Below are positions 1 to 8,321 of a DNA stretch of 64,000 nt, one piece after another. Made by a program: the position numbers and the translations under genes. Every line of letters starts with the position of its first letter. The stretch's first letter is position 1. The stretch is from Micromonospora cremea (GTDB lineage Bacteria; Actinomycetota; Actinomycetes; Mycobacteriales; Micromonosporaceae), in the NCBI RefSeq assembly GCF_900143515.1, contig NZ_FSQT01000002.1, forward strand, positions 2,357,501 through 2,421,500, read 5' to 3'. Under the pieces are notes generated by a model, which worked only from the letters and a program-made list of their open reading frames with translations, made no database searches and had not been told where the DNA came from.

Positions 1-645
1 CGGCAGCGGGACGCCGAGGGCGGTGAGCACTCCGCCGAAGTTGGACTGGACGAGCGCACCGACCGTCCCCGGTCGGTCTGCGACCCGTACCGTCCTGGAC
101 GACGTGCCGATGCCGCCCTTGAAGCCCAGCGCCGTGGTGCCGGTGCCGGCCCCGACGCAGCCCTCCGCCGGCGGCCCGCCGGACGCCCCCGTGACGGCGG
201 CGAGCACGTGTTCCTCGATGATCGGCCGGCGGCGGATGTCCGACAGGTGACCGTCGTTGGTCTCGCCGACCAGGGGGTTGAACGACAGACCCTCGGGGCG
301 ACGGTCCATCAGGTGACTCAGCAGCGCGTCCGCGGCCCGGAAGACGGACAGCGTGGCGGTCAGGACGATCGGTGACTCCAGTACGCCGAGTTCGTCGACC
401 TGTGTCGAGCCGACGAGCTTCCCGTGGCCGTTGCCGGAGTACACGGCGGCCGGCAGGGTCCATCGTCCGGGGCCGAGTTGACTCGGTACGACGGCGGTGA
501 CACCGGTGTGCAGGTCGGCGCCGTCGTCGATGGTGGTGTGCCCGACCAGGATTCCGTCGACGTCGGTGATCGCGTTGTGCGGCCCAATGGGCAGCGTCCC
601 CACGACGATCCCGAGGTCGCGGGCGCGGCGGCGCAGCTGGTCCAT
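1..645 (-). CDS. P1 family (S58, DmpA/BapA-like) peptidase, 3' end cut by window edge
   Basis: From an ATG at 643-645 the minus strand runs 215 codons without a stop to the window edge, so the C-terminus is missing. The product matches the N-terminal part of family S58 aminopeptidases (DmpA, BapA), which cleave themselves and remove N-terminal residues, often D- or beta-amino acids. Visible family landmarks are an ITDVDGILVGHTTI stretch near residue 25, FNPLVGETNDG in the middle, and the glycine-rich GAGTGTTALGFKGGIGTSS followed by VQSNFGG. The autocatalytic Ser of the beta-chain would lie beyond position 1, so activity cannot be judged. An AGGAG lies 4 nt before the ATG and supports the start. 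No signal peptide is seen. The neighbour on the other strand is only a gene remnant, so context gives no hint of substrate. Family assignment is confident; substrate is unknown. Confidence 0.85.
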   Translation of the reverse strand, partial: MDQLRRRARDLGIVVGTLPIGPHNAITDVDGILVGHTTIDDGADLHTGVTAVVPSQLGPGRWTLPAAVYSGNGHGKLVGSTQVDELGVLESPIVLTATLSVFRAADALLSHLMDRRPEGLSFNPLVGETNDGHLSDIRRRPIIEEHVLAAVTGASGGPPAEGCVGAGTGTTALGFKGGIGTSSRTVRVADRPGTVGALVQSNFGGVLTALGVPLP

Positions 646-714
646 GAAGCTCCTGTCGTCGTTGTTGCATTGCGGCGATGCGGGGATCCTTGCGGCCGGG
701 TGTGGTGGTATCCA

Positions 715-918
715 CACTCCGGTGTGCTGCTCCTCGGCGACTGTTTCTATCCGCCGCCGTACCACCTGCGGCAGCCGGGTGACACGTACGACGCGGCGCT
801 GATCCGTTCCCTGCTCGACGAGAGCACCTTCGGGCGCCTCGACTGGTACGTCGACAGCCACAGTCATCCGCGTACCCCACAGCAGACGCCGGCGTTGCTC
901 AGCACCCTTCCCCACTGA
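715..918 (+). pseudogene. C-terminal remnant of a metallo-hydrolase-like gene
   Basis: In plus frame 1 an open stretch ends at a TGA at 916-918. It encodes a protein-like segment, SGVLLLGDCFYPPPYHLRQP, then DWYVDSHSHP and a low-complexity tail. The GVLLLGDCFYPP pattern followed by a HSH near the end recalls the C-terminal half of metallo-beta-lactamase-fold hydrolases. The upstream half of the frame overlaps the start of the peptidase on the other strand and reads as random GC-rich sequence, and no start codon with an SD sits before the conserved part. I infer a 5'-truncated remnant. The family call is only a resemblance. Confidence 0.4.
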
Positions 919-949
919 CCGCAGGTGGCGACCAACCGGGCGTTTCGGG

Positions 950-2131
950 TCATCCGGGTGGCGACGGCGGCTCTGGTGGGTGGCCTGTGGCGCGGGCGGC
1001 GTCGGAGATGGCGACCCCGGCCAGGACCGCGGTGACGGCGAGGGCGGCCACGAGCGGTGGTACGAGGAGCATCACCGGTGCCAGGGCGGCCAGCGCGAGC
1101 AGCCCGATCGGTCGATCCCGGGATACCCGGCTGAAGACCGCGTACTCGAAGCGGGCACGCCCGGCCAGGAACAGCGCGGGCCCGCCGAGGATGACCGCGA
1201 TCCAGGCCGTTTGAGCGTGCCCGGACGGATGGGCGATGACGAGTTCGGCGCCGACCGCGGTGACGACGACGCCGGCCACCATGACAAGGTGGGCGTAGAA
1301 GGCCGACAGGCCAAGGCGGGCCGGATCGGGGGAGCCCGCGATGGCTGCGGCCGACAACTCGCCCGCGCGAAAGATGTAGATACGCCAGAGCAGCACCGTG
1401 GTGGCGATCGACACCACGAACGCCGCGGTCCGGTCGGTCGCGAAGCCGCTGACGCCGAGAGTCGAAGCGGAGACCAGGATCAACTCGCCCAGCGCGATGA
1501 TGAAGAACTGCCGGTGGCGCTCGGCCAGGTGCTCGGCCGCGCTCGGCAACTCGGAGGGTGGCGAGCGGCCCAGGCCCGGTGTGAGGTAGCGCAGTTTCCC
1601 CGCCAGATAGTCGATGGCCACCGCCAGCGTCCACAGTGCCTCCCGGGCGGTGCCGTGCGCCAGCGCCCCCGCGATCCACGGCACGGCGGATACGCAGAAC
1701 CAGATGACCACCCGTACGGCGCCGCGCTGCAACTCGTGACCCCGCAGGGCGATGAGGAGGCCGAGGCTGCGACCGACCTGGACGGCGACGTACGCGCCCG
1801 CGAAGACCAGGCCCTGCCCGCCGAACACCTCCGGCAGCGCGACAGCCATCACCAGACTGCCGACCAGGGTCGCGATGACCAGCAGCTGTATCGTCGGCCG
1901 CTGCGGGTCGAACCTGTCCGGGACCGTCGCCGTGCTGCACCAGACCCACCACACCGCCAGCAGCAACACCAGCATGTGGAAGGCGCCGCGCCAGGTGAGG
2001 TCCCGGCTGAGCACCTGCGAGAGCTGGGTGAGCACGTAGACGAACGCCAGGTCGAAGAACAGCTCCAGGAACGTCGCCCGTTGCGGATCCTCGGGCTTCC
2101 GCAGCAGCTTGCCTGCCCTGCTCGTCGTCAT
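950..2131 (-). CDS. ltrA: Low temperature requirement protein A (LtrA) family membrane protein
   Basis: This 393-residue integral membrane protein has about eleven hydrophobic segments. It matches the LtrA family, named after a Listeria gene needed for growth in the cold; its biochemical role is not established. The family signature FLELFFDLAFVYVLTQLS is at residues 21-38 and a second typical stretch, QFFIIALGELILVSAST, lies near the middle. I start it at the ATG at 2131 (MTTSRAGK), because the signature then falls about 20 residues in as usual for the family and a GGGCGAG lies just upstream. The frame is open further upstream, and an ATG at 2155 is an alternative. The C-terminus is a proline-rich tail. 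It appears to be monocistronic, and the TetR gene beyond it on the same strand is 367 bp away. Family call is firm, function open. Confidence 0.9.
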   Translation of the reverse strand: MTTSRAGKLLRKPEDPQRATFLELFFDLAFVYVLTQLSQVLSRDLTWRGAFHMLVLLLAVWWVWCSTATVPDRFDPQRPTIQLLVIATLVGSLVMAVALPEVFGGQGLVFAGAYVAVQVGRSLGLLIALRGHELQRGAVRVVIWFCVSAVPWIAGALAHGTAREALWTLAVAIDYLAGKLRYLTPGLGRSPPSELPSAAEHLAERHRQFFIIALGELILVSASTLGVSGFATDRTAAFVVSIATTVLLWRIYIFRAGELSAAAIAGSPDPARLGLSAFYAHLVMVAGVVVTAVGAELVIAHPSGHAQTAWIAVILGGPALFLAGRARFEYAVFSRVSRDRPIGLLALAALAPVMLLVPPLVAALAVTAVLAGVAISDAARATGHPPEPPSPPG

Positions 2132-2498
2132 CGGCTCGCCCGTCCTGTGGCTCATGCCCGTAATGAGGCATTCGTACCACGTGGCGGGACCGATGAATCC
2201 GGATCTCGCTGGTGCAGGCCGGTCAGGTCCTGACGGCTCGGGGAGGTAGCGCAGCCCTATTGGATCTTCGCTGGTAACCTCCGCGATGCGGTGGCTGAGG
2301 AAATTCCCCTTTTGCGTTCCCCTTGCTGACACTTGAGGAAACACCGCTGAGGCCCCCGGTTCCCCCGGGGGCCTCACCTATGGGCCGGTACCAGGAGGCC
2401 GAGGGTCGGCGGTTCCTGGAGTAGGCCCGCGTCGACGATGACCCGCGCTACGCCGCGGCGTTGACTTCGAGCCGCTGCTGCTTCGCTGCCCAAGGGGT
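2132..2498. other. Intergenic region between ltrA and the TetR gene
   Basis: No gene can be supported here. It contains the upstream region of ltrA and the hairpin at 2348-2376. A short plus-strand frame after the hairpin (from an ATG near 2380) stops quickly and looks like gene debris. Confidence 0.4.
2348..2376. terminator. GC-rich hairpin, probable terminator
   Basis: A perfect 12-bp stem (TGAGGCCCCCGG pairing with CCGGGGGCCTCA) encloses a 5-nt loop at 2360-2364. No T-tract follows on either strand, which is common for actinobacterial terminators. It lies 120 bp downstream of the TetR stop and upstream of ltrA, so it most likely separates these two minus-strand genes. Confidence 0.65.
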
Positions 2499-3128
2499 TC
2501 ATGCCCGTACCGATGAGGTGTCGATCTCACTCCAGCCGAGCATGACGGATCGCCGGCAGCGTTCGGGTTCGTCGCCGTTGCTGACGTAGAGCGCGGTGAG
2601 CATCGGGGCGGCGTGCGCGAACGCCTCGATGGGCAGCGGCCCGGTGATGATCAGGGAGGTCAAGCCATGTCCGATGGCCCAGCTCTGCGTGGCCAGCCCG
2701 AGCACGTCGACCTCTGAACGGAACCGCCCGTCGCCCTTGGCGCGATCGATGGCGTGCACGAGATGAAACAGGGTCTCGTCGGCCTGCGCCGGATCCTCGA
2801 GCTTGAACCCGTCGTCGAACATGACCCGGTAGAGATCGGGACTGGCCACGGCGGTGGAGACGTAGGCGGCACCCATCGCCGTCAGATCACGGACCGGATC
2901 GTCGGTCCGGGCGACCCTTTGGAGGCGGTCCGCCAGATGCCGGAATCCCTCCTGGCGCAGTGCTCCCCACAGCCCGTCCATGCCGCCGAAGTACGTGTAG
3001 ACGGTCATGGTCGACATCCCGGTTCCGGCGACCAGGGAGCGCAGCGTGACCGGTTCGCGTACCCGGAGCATGTGGGCGGCCCGGGCGATCAGCATGGTGC
3101 GGATTTCCGGATCCTTCGGCCTCGGCAT
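2499..3128 (-). CDS. TetR/AcrR family transcriptional regulator
   Basis: The product is a 209-residue DNA-binding repressor of the TetR fold. The helix-turn-helix is at residues 28-48 (TLRSLVAGTGMSTMTVYTYF), with the characteristic TVYTYFGGMDGL recognition-helix segment. The C-terminal half resembles the WHG-type ligand domain of many actinobacterial TetR proteins, with the signal-binding residues not identifiable by eye. I use the ATG at 3128 (MPRPKDPE); an in-frame start 21 nt upstream would add MLCIVAG, which is untypical. It is divergent from the RidA-like gene at 3191, leaving only about 60 bp that must hold both promoters. This suggests that it controls itself and that gene. Ligand unknown. 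Confidence 0.88.
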   Translation of the reverse strand: MPRPKDPEIRTMLIARAAHMLRVREPVTLRSLVAGTGMSTMTVYTYFGGMDGLWGALRQEGFRHLADRLQRVARTDDPVRDLTAMGAAYVSTAVASPDLYRVMFDDGFKLEDPAQADETLFHLVHAIDRAKGDGRFRSEVDVLGLATQSWAIGHGLTSLIITGPLPIEAFAHAAPMLTALYVSNGDEPERCRRSVMLGWSEIDTSSVRA

Positions 3129-3190
3129 GCCAGCCACGATACATAGCACTGATATGGTACGCGGGACCGACTCGACAACGACGAGCGCAC

Positions 3191-3598
3191 ATGGCCGTCA
3201 AGTTGTTCAACCCGGACGGGCTCCCGAAGCCCGACCTGTACCGACAGCTCTCGATCGCCGAGGGGTCGAAAATCGTGTTCCTGGCCGGCCAGGTGGCCCG
3301 CGACGCCGACGGCAACCCGGTGGGCGCCGGCGACTTCGCCGCCCAGGTCGAGCAGGCCTACTTCAACGTTGGCCGGGCGATGACCGAGATCGGTGGCTCG
3401 TTCGACGACGTGGCCAAGCTGACGATCTACGTTGTCGACTGGAGCCCGGAGAAGTTTCCGCTGCTCGGCGAGGGCGTCGCCCGGGCCGCCGCGAAGCTGG
3501 GCGTTGACCCGGTCAAGCCGATCACGCTGCTGGGTGTGTCGGCGCTCGGGGAGCCGGACATCATGGTCGAGGTCGAGGCAACCGCCGTCCTGGACTGA
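3191..3598 (+). CDS. RidA family (YjgF/YER057c/UK114) protein
   Basis: This is a 135-residue single-domain Rid protein. Archetypal RidA hydrolyses reactive enamine/imine intermediates such as 2-aminoacrylate. The fold signature is visible as IVFLAGQVARDADGNPVG near the N-terminus, QVEQAYFNVGRAM in the middle and the terminal VEVEATAVLD. At the place where RidA proper has its catalytic Arg (the R before the last beta-strands), this protein reads ITLLGVSALGEPD without Arg. It therefore more likely belongs to one of the Rid4-7-type subfamilies whose activity is not enamine deamination. It is divergently paired with a TetR regulator, a common arrangement for Rid proteins in small detoxification or catabolic switches. 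Start is the ATG at 3191. Confidence 0.88.
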   Translation: MAVKLFNPDGLPKPDLYRQLSIAEGSKIVFLAGQVARDADGNPVGAGDFAAQVEQAYFNVGRAMTEIGGSFDDVAKLTIYVVDWSPEKFPLLGEGVARAAAKLGVDPVKPITLLGVSALGEPDIMVEVEATAVLD

Positions 3599-3943
3599 CG
3601 TCGGCCCGCCGGGGCCCGCTGTCCGATGCTCGAATAGCGAAGGACAACGTTGGTTCGGCTGCTGTGCCGAACTCTCGCCCCGCATGGGTTTCGACGATCG
3701 TCAGGCCCTCGTCGCGATGAATCCAGCTGTGATCTGTGTACTCCCACGCCGGGTCGAGGTCGCGGCCGTATCGGAGCACGCCGCCATTCCGCCGCAGCCG
3801 ACCGGCGTCCGGTTCACGGTGCCGTCGGAGGCCGAGCCCGCCGGGCCGGGTGGGTTCCCCCACCCGGCCCGGCGTCCGGACCCGTCCTGGAAGCCGGCCC
3901 CGGGAGGCTGGCAGTGGTGGGTGCCGGTCTGGGACTGACCGTC
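3599..3943 (+). other. Intergenic region with a possible gene remnant
   Basis: The 345 bp between the RidA-like gene and the GH31 gene hold no convincing complete gene. In plus frame 3 an open stretch ends at a TGA at 3936-3938 with a protein-like C-terminus, APGGWQWWVPVWD. The preceding part is proline-rich, and no start with an SD is present. It may be the tail of a decayed gene. Confidence 0.25.
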
Positions 3944-6739
3944 TCAGTGCTTCTTGAACACCGGCATGGTGTCCAGCGTGGTGGTGACGTTCTGCGTGGT
4001 GCCGCCCCGATACGTCTTCCCGGTGAAGATGTCGGTCCAGCTGTTGCCCGGCGGGAACCACACCGACGTCGTGGCGGTGTCGCCGGGCGTCGTCACCGGC
4101 GCCACCAGGTAGTCCGGGCCGTAGAGGTACTCGGAACCGGCGGTGGCGTACGCGGCCTGCTCATTCGGGTATGCCAGGTACATCGAGCGGACGATGGGCG
4201 TACCCGTGCGAGTGGCTTCCTGGGCAGCGGCGTAGGTGTACGGCAGCAGCTTCTCGCGCAGGTTCAGGAACTTCTTGGCCGACGCTTCCGCCACCGGGCC
4301 GTACTGCCAGGGCAGCCGGTCGCTGTGGTTGGAGTGCAGCCGGTCGACCGGTTGGAACGTACCGAACTGGACCCACCGGGCGTAGAGGTCGTCGGGCAAT
4401 TTCGTGCTGCCCGGTTCGCTGCCCGGCTCCTGCAGGCCGTTCGTGTGCCCGCCGATGTCGTGGCTGACCGCGGCCAGCCCGGTCGCGGCCGACTCGCCCG
4501 GCGTGTAGCCGACCTCCATCTGCAGGGTCTGCCAGTCGGAGGTGGTGTCGCCGGTGAAATGCAGCGTGGTGCGCTTGTCGGCCCATGGTCCGGTCGCCAC
4601 CGGGGTCGGGCTGCCGTAGCCGCCGGCCTGCAACGATCCGTACGCCCGGGAGAACGCGAAACCGGTCTTGTCGGCGTACTGCTGGTTGATCCATGCGTCC
4701 GGAGTCACGCCGGCGAGCGAGGACTTCGAGTTGTCGCAGCACCAGTCCATCCACCAGAGGTCCGGGCCCTTGCTGCCCTTCGGCACCATCTCGTCGTGGA
4801 GCTGCATGTACGCCTTGAGCTGGTCCGGGTCGCCGAAGTCGAACGCGTAGCAGTCGGCGCCGCCGTTGCAGCCGGCGCGCTGCAGCTTGCCCTTCGCGGT
4901 GGCCTGCGCCTGCGCGAACTTCGGGTCGGAGCCGAGGATGCTCGGGTGGATGTTGATGCCGGTGTGCAGGCCCTGCTGCTTGGCCCAGTCGAAGAACGCC
5001 TTCGGGTCGGGGATCCGGGTGGGGTCGATGCTCCAGCCGTTCCACTTGTCCGGCGCCTTGACGTCGGTGTCGAGGACAAGCACATCCATCGGCACACCCT
5101 CGGCCTTGGCCCGGGCCACGAGGTTCTGGAAGTCGGTCGCGGTGCGGTCGTAGTACTCGGAGTACCACACCCCGTACGCCCACTTCGGCAGCAGCTTCGT
5201 GGGCCCGGTCAGGGTCGACAGGTCCTTCAAAGCACGGGTGAAGTCCTGCCCGTACGCGAAGACGTAGCCGTCCTGCTCGGGGGCGGGCCGGGGCTTGGTG
5301 TTGCTCAGGGCCGAGGCCGAGTCGTCGAGCAGGTACCAGCCGTCCTGGTAGAGCAGGCCCGGAGAGGTGAGCGCGGAGCCGTCCACGCCGTCCAGACCCC
5401 GGCGGTAGCCGCCGAGCGGCGCGTGCGGGGCGAGCAGCGGGGAGTCCGCGCTCGTGACGGCGACCGTGTCCACGTTGACGTTGCAGCTGGCATCCGTGGG
5501 GCAGCCCAGCGTCACGGTGTTGGTGCCGCGGTTGAGGTGGACCGGGACGGAAACCGTGTTCCAGTAGTCCCACCCGCTGGTCGGCGGAAGGGTCGCCGTG
5601 ACCGGCGCCGCCGTTCCCGCCGTGACCGACATGGTGCGCGCCTGGCTCGGCTGGGAGCCGGCCTGGCCGTTGGCGTAGCGGATCTGCACCCGGTAGTCAC
5701 CCGTGGACGGAACATCCGTCACGGTGAGCGCGTCGGCGGACGTGGTGCTCTCCAGGCCGGCCAGGAATCCCGTACCGGAACCGCCGTTGTGGTCGTTCGC
5801 GGGCCTCGCGCCGCCGGTCAGCGCGCCGGTCTCCGCCTCGCCCAGCGTGCCGAACCGCAGGGGCTGCGGCTGGGGCGTGGCCGGCGCCGGGAACGGATCG
5901 CCCGGGTTGACCCCCGCGAGGCTGTCGATGTTCACATTGCCGGAGTCGTTGGGGCCCCGCACGACGCTGATCTCGTGCCGGCCCGCGGTGAGGTCGACCG
6001 GCACGCTGGCCAGGCCCCAGGTGTCCCAGTTCGCGGTGGGCGGCAGCGTCAGCGTGCGGCCGGCGTCGCCGTCGACCTGAACCGTCAGGGTGCGGGCCAC
6101 GGTCTGGCCGTCGCCGCCGGCGCTGTTGGCGTAGCGGACGGTGAGCTGCTTCGTGCTGTTCTCTGGAGCATCGAGCGCGAACGTGACCGAGTCGCCGGAC
6201 GAGGCAAAACCGGCCGCGAACCCGCGTCCGGTATATCCCCGGTGGTCGGTGGCCACGCCGGGACCGCTCAGCTGCAGCGACTCGGCCTCACAGAGCGCGC
6301 CCAACGTGCAGTCCGGAGCACTGTGGCCGGCCCAGGGCCGGCCCTGCACGACCTGCTTGCCGGTCTTGAGCTGCACGGTGAGGTTGTCGGCGGTGAACGC
6401 TCCCGAGCCGACCTGGTAACGCAACGTCATCGCGCCGGTGTCGATGGTGAGCCATCCGTGATCGACGTGCTTCGTGAAACGCGTATGGGAGAAATCATCG
6501 CGCCCGACGGCGTTGAACGTGGCGGCGTCGGTGAACTTGCCGTCCTTCTGGTACTCGGTGCGGATCAGGGTCGGGGACAGCACTTCGAAACGTGCGTTGC
6601 CCGACCGAACGGCGTCGTCTTTCGCCTGGTTACGGCCGGCCTGGGCCGGCGCGGACGGAGCGAGTATCAGCCCCGTGATGAGAATGCCGGCTGCGGCGGC
6701 TGCTGTCGCGCCGCGGCGGCTTGAATCCCGATAGAGCAA
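3944..6739 (-). CDS. Secreted glycoside hydrolase family 31 protein with two CBM-like modules
   Basis: This 931-residue exported enzyme should hydrolyse alpha-linked glycans outside the cell. Residues 1-35 form a signal peptide with an SRRGATA segment that could serve Tat export, ending at AQA. Two carbohydrate-binding-like modules of the CBM35/CBM6 type, each opening with an EAE(S/T) pattern, sit at about 148-280 and 300-430. They interrupt the N-terminal beta-sandwich region before the barrel (about 490-830). The candidate nucleophile is Asp665 in DLWWMDWCCDN and the candidate acid/base is Asp731 in HFTGDTTSDW, matching GH31 positions. The start is TTG at 6737-6739, preceded by GAGGAG 6 nt upstream. 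A LacI-type operator at 6777-6790 suggests sugar-induced expression. The substrate (alpha-glucoside, xyloside or other) cannot be told from the sequence. Confidence 0.9.
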   Translation of the reverse strand: MLYRDSSRRGATAAAAAGILITGLILAPSAPAQAGRNQAKDDAVRSGNARFEVLSPTLIRTEYQKDGKFTDAATFNAVGRDDFSHTRFTKHVDHGWLTIDTGAMTLRYQVGSGAFTADNLTVQLKTGKQVVQGRPWAGHSAPDCTLGALCEAESLQLSGPGVATDHRGYTGRGFAAGFASSGDSVTFALDAPENSTKQLTVRYANSAGGDGQTVARTLTVQVDGDAGRTLTLPPTANWDTWGLASVPVDLTAGRHEISVVRGPNDSGNVNIDSLAGVNPGDPFPAPATPQPQPLRFGTLGEAETGALTGGARPANDHNGGSGTGFLAGLESTTSADALTVTDVPSTGDYRVQIRYANGQAGSQPSQARTMSVTAGTAAPVTATLPPTSGWDYWNTVSVPVHLNRGTNTVTLGCPTDASCNVNVDTVAVTSADSPLLAPHAPLGGYRRGLDGVDGSALTSPGLLYQDGWYLLDDSASALSNTKPRPAPEQDGYVFAYGQDFTRALKDLSTLTGPTKLLPKWAYGVWYSEYYDRTATDFQNLVARAKAEGVPMDVLVLDTDVKAPDKWNGWSIDPTRIPDPKAFFDWAKQQGLHTGINIHPSILGSDPKFAQAQATAKGKLQRAGCNGGADCYAFDFGDPDQLKAYMQLHDEMVPKGSKGPDLWWMDWCCDNSKSSLAGVTPDAWINQQYADKTGFAFSRAYGSLQAGGYGSPTPVATGPWADKRTTLHFTGDTTSDWQTLQMEVGYTPGESAATGLAAVSHDIGGHTNGLQEPGSEPGSTKLPDDLYARWVQFGTFQPVDRLHSNHSDRLPWQYGPVAEASAKKFLNLREKLLPYTYAAAQEATRTGTPIVRSMYLAYPNEQAAYATAGSEYLYGPDYLVAPVTTPGDTATTSVWFPPGNSWTDIFTGKTYRGGTTQNVTTTLDTMPVFKKH

Positions 6740-6776
6740 GATGCGCTCCTCGTCTCATATGGAGGAAATGAGTCGA

Positions 6777-6790
6777 TGACAACGCTGTCA
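6777..6790 (-). promoter_or_regulatory. LacI-family-type operator upstream of the GH31 gene
   Basis: TGACAACGCTGTCA is a near-perfect palindrome 38 bp before the GH31 start and matches the TGACAACG-type sites of actinobacterial LacI repressors. On the minus strand a TTGACA (-35) at 6806-6811 lies 17 nt upstream of the middle of this site, so the operator would cover the -10. No lacI gene is next to it, so the repressor would act from elsewhere. Confidence 0.6.
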
Positions 6791-6824
6791 CTAGACCGAA
6801 ACACATGTCAACGGATCTTGGAGA

Positions 6825-7148
6825 GTGTCCCTTCTCTCTTCCGTCAGCGGTCGTACTCGTCCGACAGGCGCATCGCCGGCCCGCCGACCTGCAAGCCGAG
6901 CGGCGCCGCGCGGCCCCTTCGGCCTCCTTCCACGCCTCCGACAGGCTGTCGCGCTACTCCGGTCGGAAGGGCTCGTGATCGTGGAACCACCGCGCGGCAC
7001 GTTCGTCCGCGCCTACGAACCAACCGAAATGGTGACCCTCGCCGAACGGCGCGAACTGGAGATCGGGGGCATCCCGGTCATCGTGATCTTCCGGGCCGGC
7101 GGCTTACGCGCGGTGTACGCGGCCGTCCGCATCCGCGTCGGCCACTGA
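6825..7148 (+). pseudogene. Degenerate GntR-type regulator fragment
   Basis: The segment AVALLRSEGLVIVEPPRGTFVR around 6940-7010 is the typical end of a GntR winged helix (recognition helix, wing and RGTFVR). The sequence before it lacks the usual first helices, and after it only about 40 residues follow before the stop, with no effector domain. The frame has no SD or clear start. I read it as a broken GntR regulator, possibly once tied to the neighbouring sugar gene. A functional mini-regulator is unlikely. Confidence 0.5.
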
Positions 7149-7195
7149 CCCCGGCCGCATCCGGCATCGGCCGTGAGTGGTCGCGTTGTCTGTTC

Positions 7196-7792
7196 TCATC
7201 TCGCCAGGTTGCCGTCACCGTCGGTGTCGAGTACCGCTGCTTCGTCACGCCTCCACAACCGGTACCCCACGATCACATTGCCGACCCCGAGCAGTGCCAG
7301 GACGCCAACCGTCAGCCAGAACCCGACGGCCGGTACGGCGGACAGGGCCTCGTCGAAGGGCGGCGGATCAAAGCGACGCAGTACGCCCCGCACGCCGAGC
7401 GCAAGCGCCACCGCCGCGACGAACGCCGCTACCGCCGACACCAGGAGGCGGGATCCGACACTGGCCAGGATCCTGGCCAGCACGCCGGCCGCGACACCCA
7501 GCGCGGCGACCATGAAGAGCGGTTGCCCCGGCAGGTAGATGGGCTCTTCGGGACCGATCTGCGGCGCCTCGTTCGGCACCTCCTGCATGACGTACTGACC
7601 AAGATTGCCATCCCAGAGCAGCGTCTCCAGGTGAACCTGAGCCCCGCCACCGACGGTCAAGCCCCAACCAGTCCAGGTCACCGCCACACGCCATTCCTCG
7701 GCCTCACCCTTCAGCTCCGCGAACGGCAGGGCGAACAGGAGAGCGACAGCAGCGAACGCCAGCGGACTCAAATTCGTGCGGATCCAGCCCAT
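7196..7792 (-). CDS. Hypothetical membrane protein
   Basis: I do not recognise this 198-residue protein. It has an N-terminal hydrophobic segment (LAFAAVALLFALPFA) followed by a polar loop of about 65 residues carrying tryptophans and acidic residues. Two adjacent transmembrane segments (about 90-135) and a fourth near residue 160-180 follow, with a short charged C-terminus (YRLWRRDEAAVLDTDGDG). The layout suggests an extracytoplasmic domain between TM1 and TM2. It starts at an ATG (MGWIRTNL) with its own upstream gap and shows no operon partner. Codon use is like the neighbours, so I consider it a real gene of unknown role. Confidence 0.7.
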   Translation of the reverse strand: MGWIRTNLSPLAFAAVALLFALPFAELKGEAEEWRVAVTWTGWGLTVGGGAQVHLETLLWDGNLGQYVMQEVPNEAPQIGPEEPIYLPGQPLFMVAALGVAAGVLARILASVGSRLLVSAVAAFVAAVALALGVRGVLRRFDPPPFDEALSAVPAVGFWLTVGVLALLGVGNVIVGYRLWRRDEAAVLDTDGDGNLAR

Positions 7793-8040
7793 TGCCGCCT
7801 CCTCGACTGATCGACAACGGCAGGATGGGGCACGCGCATCACCCCCCGATCGCGCTCAGATCTCGGTTGCCTTCGCACCCGTTCTCGCTCTCGGTTGGGC
7901 CAGCTCTGTACCCGATGATCTTTAGGTAACGATCCTGGCCCCTTGCGCCCGAACCGGGTGCGGACAAACCAGCGAGCCTCCGGCCCCTCCCGCCAGTTCA
8001 CAAGTACAGGTAGGGCAGTGGAAGCGAGGAGCTTCCAGGC

Positions 8041-8083
8041 GTCGCCGGCAGGATTCGGACCTGCGACACACGGTTAGGAAGGA
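8041..8083 (-). other. 3'-half tRNA fragment, possible attachment-site remnant
   Basis: On the minus strand this stretch reads like a tRNA from anticodon loop to acceptor end: CCTTCCTAACCGTG, a variable region, then the T-arm GCAGG-TCCGAAT-CCTGC and CGGCGAC. The anticodon would be CCT (Arg). No matching D-arm or 5' acceptor strand is found upstream. Anticodon loop to 3' end is the segment that tRNA-targeting integrases duplicate, so this may be an att remnant. Confidence 0.5.
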
Positions 8084-8289
8084 GTGAGCGCCACACCGAC
8101 GAACATTGGGGCCACCTGCGCTAACGGTCGCCGAGCAAGTCGCCCCGTCCGCCCGCCGAGATCGGATCCCGTCGGACGTGCGGCCTACCATGTACGCCGT
8201 GACGAGGATGCTCCCAAGCGCACTCGCTGCTAAGCCGGGAGGTGGGGCAGGCCTCGCCCTCTCGCGTACCAGCATCCACTCCCAATCTC

Positions 8290-8320
8290 GGAGGTGATCG
8301 ATATGTCATCCAGGCGTTAG
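8290..8320 (+). promoter_or_regulatory. Unusually strong Shine-Dalgarno with five-codon leader frame
   Basis: GGAGGTGATC at 8290-8299 complements the 16S rRNA 3' end over ten nucleotides. It is followed after 3 nt by ATG at 8303 and a frame of five codons (MSSRR) ending in TAG at 8318-8320. This could be a leader peptide for the gene at 8363 or the broken start of a lost gene. Confidence 0.5.
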
Positions 8321-8321
8321 T

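Noticed and set aside
3650..6724. A 1024-codon plus-strand frame opposite the GH31 gene
   Set aside because: Composition is Arg/Gly/Val-rich noise with no fold signature, while the minus strand has a signal peptide, SD and catalytic residues.
8041..8083. A complete functional tRNA-Arg at this place
   Set aside because: No matching 5' acceptor strand or D-arm could be found upstream, and the 5' anticodon-stem strand does not pair.
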